From NCBI GenBank assembly GCA_937915975.1, contig CALGGL010000282.1:1-9880 (forward strand): DNA of 9,880 nucleotides, read 5' to 3'. The stretch comes from an uncultured Lachnospiraceae bacterium. Lineage in GTDB: Bacteria > Bacillota > Clostridia > Lachnospirales > Lachnospiraceae. The notes under the pieces are model-generated. The model was not told the DNA's origin. It searched no databases and worked only from the letters and a program-made list of their open reading frames with translations. A program made the position numbers and the translations under genes. This document shows positions 6,002 to 9,880 of this stretch, piece by piece; within the stretch, counting starts at the first letter, position 1, and every line of letters begins with the position of its first letter.

Positions 6002-6940
6002 ATGAGTAAGATTAAACAATTTGTTAAAAACATCAGTCCATTTAACAGTAGAACTGATATGCCGGTTATGCTTTATATCATTAAGGTCATCATAATATTC
6101 TGGGTTGTAAAGCTTGGATCAGAGCTGATTGGTGAAGGCGTTGTGATAGGAGCGCTTTTTGCCTGTGGAAAGAATCCTTTGCAAGGAGAGATGTTTTCTC
6201 CCGGTATAATGACGCTTATAATGTATTATGGTTATGCTATTCTGATTGGAATAATGATTCTTTATTGGAAGCTGTTTCAGAAGAAGACTATAGCTGAACT
6301 TGGTTTTACTAAGAAAGTCGGAGGCTATCTTGTCGGTGGAATTATTGGAACGTTTTTGTCAGTGATATCGGTTATCTTAATTGTTTTTACCGGAGCAATA
6401 ACCTATAATGGTGTCTTTAGCAGGATTGATTATACCTTTATATTACTTATGCTGGGTGGATTTATCTGCCAGGGAGCTATGGAAGAGGTACTTTGCAGAG
6501 GAATTGTCCTTCAGCTTCTTAAGGATAGGACTTCGGTTCCGGTCGCAGTAGGTATCAGTACAGCGCTGTTTACTATTCCCCATCTTACAAGTATGACAGG
6601 GGTTAGTGTAGGGATTTTAATATTTGCGATTATAAATCTTATTCTTATTTCGTTAGTGTTCTCATTCCTTACACTGCATTTTAGGAATATATGGGCAGCC
6701 TGCGGACTTCATTCGATTTGGAATTTTATTCTTTATAATATTCTCGGACTCAATCTGAGTGGAAATGATGAAAAGATGGCAGCAGTTTTTGATATGAGAT
6801 CAGTCGGCAGTAATGTTTTAAATGGCGGAATATATGGTATAGAAGCAAGTGTTATCACTGCTTTTGTTTTAACGGTGGCTTTGGTTATAATGTATGTTAT
6901 AATGAAAAGGAAAGGCGGGGTTAAAGATGGAATTCAATAA
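6002..6940 (+). CDS. CPBP-family intramembrane metalloprotease paired with an XRE regulator
   Basis: A protein of 312 residues from ATG 6002. AAGGAGG at 5984-5990 is eleven bases before this ATG and five before an in-frame TTG at 5996, so the true start could be two codons earlier. It has multiple membrane helices (about 24-40, 68-88, 107-130, 145-158, 180-192, 202-225, 284-300). It carries all three CPBP motifs: EEVLCR (Glu161, Glu162, Arg166), FTIPH (Phe190, His194) and HSIWN (His237, Asn241), so it is predicted to be active. It differs from the CPBP protein at 3767, so the two are not a recent duplication. Its last 14 bases are shared with the start of the XRE gene, which implies coupled translation and a shared task. 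Confidence 0.9.
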   Translation: MSKIKQFVKNISPFNSRTDMPVMLYIIKVIIIFWVVKLGSELIGEGVVIGALFACGKNPLQGEMFSPGIMTLIMYYGYAILIGIMILYWKLFQKKTIAELGFTKKVGGYLVGGIIGTFLSVISVILIVFTGAITYNGVFSRIDYTFILLMLGGFICQGAMEEVLCRGIVLQLLKDRTSVPVAVGISTALFTIPHLTSMTGVSVGILIFAIINLILISLVFSFLTLHFRNIWAACGLHSIWNFILYNILGLNLSGNDEKMAAVFDMRSVGSNVLNGGIYGIEASVITAFVLTVALVIMYVIMKRKGGVKDGIQ

Positions 6941-7319
6941 TAAGCTGTATGAGTTAAGAAAACAAAAAGGATTCTCTCAAGAAGAACTTGCCCATCGCTT
7001 AAATGTTTCGAGGCAGACAGTGTCGAAGTGGGAGGTTGGTGAGTCTACACCAGATATGGAAAAGCTGGTTGCAATCAGTGATTTGTTTGAAGTGTCTTTA
7101 GATGAACTTATAAAGGGAGAAAAAGCTGAACCGAAAGAGACGTCGGAGCAGGTTGTAAAATCTGAATTTTACAGTGATATTAAAGAACATGTTTTAACGG
7201 AAGATAATAAGAAAAAGGCCAAAAAGGGACTTAAGATAGCAGGTATAGCAGCAGGAATCATTGTTTTGATTGATGTTATCTCTTTTATAGTTTATGTGGC
7301 TATGTTTGGATTGCCGTAA
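6927..7319 (+). CDS. XRE-family DNA-binding protein with C-terminal membrane anchor
   Basis: A protein of 130 residues from ATG 6927, preceded by a GGCGGGG ribosome binding site within the CPBP gene. Residues 7-61 form a standard XRE/Cro helix-turn-helix, with SQEELAHRLNVSRQTVSKWE as the core and the usual PDMEKLVAISDLFEVSLDELI continuation. A charged linker (about 62-102) is followed by one hydrophobic helix (about 103-126) and a very short tail. The protein would be held in the membrane with its DNA-binding domain inside the cell. The 14-base overlap with the CPBP protease suggests that the protease acts on or with this regulator, for example by cutting the anchor to release it. That mechanism is an inference from family knowledge and gene order. 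Confidence 0.9.
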   Translation: MEFNNKLYELRKQKGFSQEELAHRLNVSRQTVSKWEVGESTPDMEKLVAISDLFEVSLDELIKGEKAEPKETSEQVVKSEFYSDIKEHVLTEDNKKKAKKGLKIAGIAAGIIVLIDVISFIVYVAMFGLP

Positions 7320-7331
7320 GAGTCTGTAACA

Positions 7332-7354
7332 AAAATGAAAATAGTTTCATTTTT
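7332..7354. promoter_or_regulatory. TetR operator copy 1 (inverted repeat)
   Basis: Two arms, AAAATGAAA and TTTCATTTT, are exact inverse complements around the centre ATAG; the match extends to ten bases per arm if base 7331 is included. The site ends three bases before the -35 box of the TetR gene. Bases 7382-7404 repeat it with only two changes. An operator for the TetR protein encoded just downstream is the simplest reading. Confidence 0.75.
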
Positions 7355-7357
7355 ATA

Positions 7358-7386
7358 TTGACATTTTAAAAAAATCTCTTTAAAAT
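7358..7386 (+). promoter_or_regulatory. Sigma-A-type promoter of the TetR/esterase operon
   Basis: TTGACA (7358-7363) and TAAAAT (7381-7386) are separated by exactly 17 bases. Transcription should begin near 7393, leaving a leader of about 26 bases with TAAGGAG before ATG 7419. The -10 box is overlapped by operator copy 2, so repressor binding would block RNA polymerase. Confidence 0.8.
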
Positions 7387-7404
7387 GAATGTAGTTTCAT
7401 TTTT
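7382..7404. promoter_or_regulatory. TetR operator copy 2 (overlaps -10 box and start of transcription)
   Basis: It differs from the copy at 7332-7354 at only two of 23 positions: AATG replaced by the pair TG at the inner left arm (7390-7391). The arms AAAATGAA and TTTCATTTT remain. The distance between equivalent bases of the two copies is exactly 50, close to five helical turns. Confidence 0.75.
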
Positions 7405-7418
7405 AAGGAGATTTTTTT

Positions 7419-8084
7419 ATGCCAAAAGTATCAGAAGAATATTTACAAAACAAGAAGAAATCCATAGTGGATGCAACATACAGGGTCTGCCTTAGAAAGC
7501 CTGTGGAAATGGTTACTATGACGGATGTTATTGAAGAGACCGGCTTGTCACAGGGGGGAATATACAGGTTTTATAAGGACTTGGATGAGATTTTAAGCGA
7601 TATGATTGCAAACATGAGGTCGGATTACAATATTATTGCTCGTATAGACGAGGCGACAAACGATGAGGGTGCTGGCTTTGAGGAGACTACTCATAGAATT
7701 TGCAACATTCTTGCCGAGGTTATGGAGGAGCATCTCCTGGATATTCAAAAAATCAATTTTGACTTAAATGTTCTTGCGATTAACGAACCAAAGAGAGCGG
7801 CTAAAATAATTGGTGCAATCAAAGGCGGTAACGGAAACCTTGAACATCTTGCAAAGGTTACTTTGCCTCTAATTGAAAAAGCATGCAAGGAGAGAAATCT
7901 TACACCCAAGAGACCACCAAAGGAGATTTTTGAATTTATTTCAGCAGCATATACGGGAATTGAGATGAATTGCATTCTGACAGCATGCTACAAGGATGCG
8001 GCCTCAAATGTCAACAGTACGCCAAAACCTTTATTTGATGCACTTGCAACGACGATTATTTTATTATTTGGAGGAAATGAGTAA
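7419..8084 (+). CDS. TetR/AcrR-family transcriptional repressor
   Basis: A protein of 221 residues from ATG 7419, with TAAGGAG eight bases upstream. The N-terminal domain is typical: a first helix (KKKSIVDATYRVCLRK, about 12-27), then the helix-turn-helix TMTDVIEETGLSQGGIYRFY (about 33-52), followed by KDLDEILSDMI. The C-terminal ligand-binding region, about 150 residues, is helical and diverged, and its inducer cannot be read from it. The stop codon TAA 8082-8084 shares its last base with the ATG of the esterase gene, so the two are co-translated. The two matching operators around its own promoter indicate self-repression, relieved by a ligand that the esterase probably handles; the ligand is unknown. 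Confidence 0.95.
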   Translation: MPKVSEEYLQNKKKSIVDATYRVCLRKPVEMVTMTDVIEETGLSQGGIYRFYKDLDEILSDMIANMRSDYNIIARIDEATNDEGAGFEETTHRICNILAEVMEEHLLDIQKINFDLNVLAINEPKRAAKIIGAIKGGNGNLEHLAKVTLPLIEKACKERNLTPKRPPKEIFEFISAAYTGIEMNCILTACYKDAASNVNSTPKPLFDALATTIILLFGGNE

Positions 8085-9211
8085 TGAAGAAAAAAATGAG
8101 TCCAAAACCAACAGGTAAATATGCAGTCGGAACATTTACATATACTGTTTATAATGACAGACCGGAAGTGTTAAAGGAGCATGAGAGCGAGATGAGGAGT
8201 GTGGCTGCAAGAGTATATTACCCTGCTTCAAAGGAAAATGTCGCCGATTTAAAGAAAGAGCGATATATGAGTCGTGAGATGGCGAAGGCAATCAAGAAGG
8301 CTTACTTTGCGGATGTCCATTATGATCGGATTGAGGCAAATGGGGAAAATCGGTCTGAATGTTATATAGATGCGCCACATGTTCCGGGACAGAGGTTTCC
8401 GTTGATTGTTTTCAGTCACGGTTATCTGTCATATCGGGAAGGAAATTCTTTTCTTTGTATCGAACTTGCATCAAGAGGTTATGTAGTAATTGCGGTTTCA
8501 CATTCTTACGAAGCTTTGCTTACAGAACTTGATGACGGTACATTAATCCCGTTTGAAAACAGAATAAAAAAATGGATGTATGATGTCCCTGTAATTAAGA
8601 TACCTATCCAGATGTCACAGCTTAAGAAAATGAAGTCGGATCCGAAGGAAAAGGCTGAAGCGATTGATAAATGGCAGAAGACAAGTGCGCCTTTTTTGAA
8701 TGTTCGTGTCAGGGAATGGGAAAAGGACACTATGGCAGCGGTAATATATGCAAAAGAAAACTATTCCGACTTTATAGATTTTAGTCTGGGTATCGGTGTG
8801 AGCGGACATTCTATGGGTGGCGCCGTGGCATATGCACTTTGTCAGGACTATGATGATTTTAAGTGCGGTTTAAATATCGATGGAGCCCTTTTTGGAGAGC
8901 ATGACGGCAAGGTTATGAAAAAACCGTATCTTCAAATAAATTGCAGAGATAATGTTGAGCTAATCTACAGAGGATTTGTGCAAAAAGAAGCTCCGGCATA
9001 CAGAGTGATTGTAGAAGGAATGAAGCATAAGGGATTTTCAGATCTAAAGCATGCCGCCCCTATAAGCTTCCTTGTAGGAAAGGCGGACGCTGATATGGCG
9101 CACGAAGTAGTTTCTATGTGCTATATTGAATTCTTTGATACCTATCTAAAGGGTGTTAAGGAAGAATCGGTATTTAAGAAGAGCAAAGATGTTGTTGTAG
9201 AGAAATTCTGA
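8084..9211 (+). CDS. Alpha/beta hydrolase resembling type II platelet-activating-factor acetylhydrolase
   Basis: A protein of 375 residues starting at ATG 8084, with GGAGG nine bases upstream. The family triad is visible: the nucleophile Ser243 in GHSMGG, Asp266 in NIDGAL, and His315 in KHKGFSD, where the H-x-x-F-S/A-D pattern is typical of the PAF-acetylhydrolase II family. FSHGYLSYR (about 110-118) forms the oxyanion region. Residues 150-215 are a charged insert between the core strands, a probable lid. No signal peptide is present, so it is cytoplasmic, unlike the secreted animal enzymes. Expected activity is cleavage of short or oxidised acyl chains from lipids or other esters; the substrate is not known. 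Translation is coupled to the TetR gene upstream, and no convincing terminator follows. Confidence 0.88.
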   Translation: MKKKMSPKPTGKYAVGTFTYTVYNDRPEVLKEHESEMRSVAARVYYPASKENVADLKKERYMSREMAKAIKKAYFADVHYDRIEANGENRSECYIDAPHVPGQRFPLIVFSHGYLSYREGNSFLCIELASRGYVVIAVSHSYEALLTELDDGTLIPFENRIKKWMYDVPVIKIPIQMSQLKKMKSDPKEKAEAIDKWQKTSAPFLNVRVREWEKDTMAAVIYAKENYSDFIDFSLGIGVSGHSMGGAVAYALCQDYDDFKCGLNIDGALFGEHDGKVMKKPYLQINCRDNVELIYRGFVQKEAPAYRVIVEGMKHKGFSDLKHAAPISFLVGKADADMAHEVVSMCYIEFFDTYLKGVKEESVFKKSKDVVVEKF

Positions 9212-9261
9212 TAGATGTGATATGATTTATAATACAAAGCGACAAATCGCAATTTAGAGGT

Positions 9262-9289
9262 TTGACAGATGAGGAAGGCATATTATAAT
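9262..9289 (+). promoter_or_regulatory. Consensus sigma-A promoter without an intact gene behind it
   Basis: TTGACA (9262-9267) and TATAAT (9284-9289), both perfect hexamers, are 16 bases apart. Transcription would start near 9296. What follows is the TraX-like fragment, which lacks a ribosome binding site, so the promoter probably belonged to a gene now lost. Confidence 0.65.
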
Positions 9290-9334
9290 TTGCTATAAAG
9301 CAAGAATATGCTGTAAAATCAGATCTACTATCTC

Positions 9335-9430
9335 TTGAGGGGATTCACGGCTTTCTTTGTTGATCCAAACATTTATGACCTGATAAAGACCATAGGCAAA
9401 GTTAGCTTGCCTATATTTATCTGCTTTGGG
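9335..9430 (+). pseudogene. TraX-like membrane protein fragment
   Basis: Reading from TTG 9335, the frame gives FFVDPNIYDLIKTIGK and then VSLPIFICFG. This resembles the stretch of TraX-family membrane proteins in which an 'FF' segment is followed by a partner sequence IGR-x-x-x-PIF. The preceding residues RGFTA resemble a TraX N-terminus, which would mean that the first membrane helix is deleted. Beyond about 9430 the frame stays open to 9667 but loses any family likeness. No ribosome binding site precedes the start. It is called a remnant by motif recognition only. Confidence 0.4.
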
Positions 9431-9581
9431 CGAATTCTACTGACTTCGTGCTTATGGCCAGATATCGACGTTTTGCCGTTGACTTTCGACGTTGTTTCTA
9501 ATACAATAGGAATGAGAGTGAGGAAGTTGAGGATAACATATCTTATCACTGTTCAGTGTAAGAAAGAATGCCAGAGTTTCT
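9431..9581. other. Stretch with no recognisable gene
   Basis: Frames here are open in places but resemble no protein I know, and no ribosome binding site, RNA gene or terminator is apparent. TCGACGTT occurs twice (9465-9472 and 9486-9493), 21 bases apart, with no evident role. It is probably decayed DNA between two gene fragments. Confidence 0.4.
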
Positions 9582-9608
9582 GTGTGGCATGGAGAAAAAG
9601 ACCCGAAT

Positions 9609-9880
9609 ATGAAAAAAGCAATCATTGCCATGTGTCTGGAATTAAAGGAATTCGGACTGTCAGATAAAGAGATTATTGACGCCATAAACTTTGGTTTCAG
9701 CAACCGGAAAAATTTCTTTAAGCGGCTGATCAAATGCATTGACCTGCTTCCTGGCAGCTATCAGATTGCGAAGAAATGGAATATATCAGATCACGATAAG
9801 CGTGTGAGGGACGGCAGTATCATTTATGATCAATTTGATGTGTCCGACGGGAAAATAGAGTATAACATATCAAAGTGTAT
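9609..9880 (+). CDS. N-terminal part of a protein with an AraC-like helix-turn-helix (3' end outside window)
   Basis: From ATG 9609 the frame is open to the end of the window (90 codons). Residues at about 17-51 (SDKEIIDAINFGFS, then NRKNFFKRLIKC..LLPGSY) match the second helix-turn-helix of AraC-type regulators, including the spacing of GFS, the Phe, the basic helix and P-x-x-Y. The later part, with DGSIIYDQFDVSDG and KIEYNISKC, recalls the N-terminal region of ATC-hydrolase-like (L-2-amino-thiazoline-4-carboxylate hydrolase) proteins of clostridia; that is a weak recollection. The start is not supported: GGAG is 14 bases upstream, too far. The same frame is open back to 9537 and reads VWHGEKDPNMKKA across the ATG, resembling an alpha/beta hydrolase C-terminal segment. 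A fusion or a gene broken at its 5' end is possible. Confidence 0.5.
   Translation, partial: MKKAIIAMCLELKEFGLSDKEIIDAINFGFSNRKNFFKRLIKCIDLLPGSYQIAKKWNISDHDKRVRDGSIIYDQFDVSDGKIEYNISKC

Noticed and set aside
7331..7354. Inverted repeat read as a terminator of the CPBP/XRE unit
   Set aside because: The stem is almost all A and T, so a stable RNA hairpin is unlikely. A near-identical copy lies 50 bases on at the promoter, which fits an operator better. A weak dual role cannot be excluded.
9239..9250. GCGA-CAAA-TCGC hairpin after the PAF-acetylhydrolase-like gene as a terminator
   Set aside because: The stem has only four pairs and only three T follow after AA. Too weak to call a terminator.
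1..9880. CRISPR array, tRNA, rRNA, transposase or phage integrase
   Set aside because: No regular spacer-repeat pattern, cloverleaf-like sequence or transposase/integrase motif was found on either strand.

Overview
The window looks like a chromosomal accessory region of a low-GC Gram-positive anaerobe, most likely a clostridium of the Lachnospiraceae type. The clues are AT-rich genes read from strong GGAGG-type ribosome binding sites, ATG, TTG or GTG starts, consensus sigma-A promoters, and the protein families present (CPBP membrane proteases, an XRE regulator with a membrane tail, a TetR-regulated lipase-like enzyme). The organism assignment is an inference; there is no rRNA or other marker gene here. 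Every gene I can support lies on the + strand.

Layout. Positions 2-712 hold the 3' end of a GC-rich gene for a very acidic protein, sharply different in base composition from what follows. From 785 to 5867 there is a close run of eight small, mostly unrelated genes: a six-helix membrane protein, a cytidine-deaminase-like enzyme, an unknown protein, an isochorismatase-family hydrolase, a MazG-like protein, a CPBP-family membrane protease, an unknown and probably truncated protein, and an HSL-type alpha/beta hydrolase. Each has its own ribosome binding site and gaps are mostly under 100 bases, so co-transcription is likely but not proven.

After a 134-base gap containing a perfect palindrome and 21-base direct repeats comes a two-gene unit (6002-7319). 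It encodes a second CPBP protease and, overlapping it by 14 bases, an XRE-type DNA-binding protein with one C-terminal membrane helix. This arrangement suggests a membrane protease paired with a membrane-tethered regulator.

Next is the best-defined regulatory unit of the window (7332-9211). A consensus promoter carries two nearly identical 23-base inverted-repeat operators exactly 50 bases apart. One lies just upstream of the -35 box and the other overlaps the -10 box. The promoter drives a TetR-family repressor whose stop codon overlaps the start of a platelet-activating-factor-acetylhydrolase-like esterase. The parts fit a self-regulated repressor/esterase cassette.

The right end (9212-9880) looks decayed or mosaic. 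A consensus promoter is followed by a short TraX-like fragment, about 160 bases without recognisable coding, and the start of an open frame that runs off the window. That frame has an AraC-like helix-turn-helix and possibly the beginning of an ATC-hydrolase-like domain. I do not see a proven new defence or mobile system. The two best candidates for follow-up are the CPBP/tethered-XRE pair and the TetR/esterase operator arrangement.
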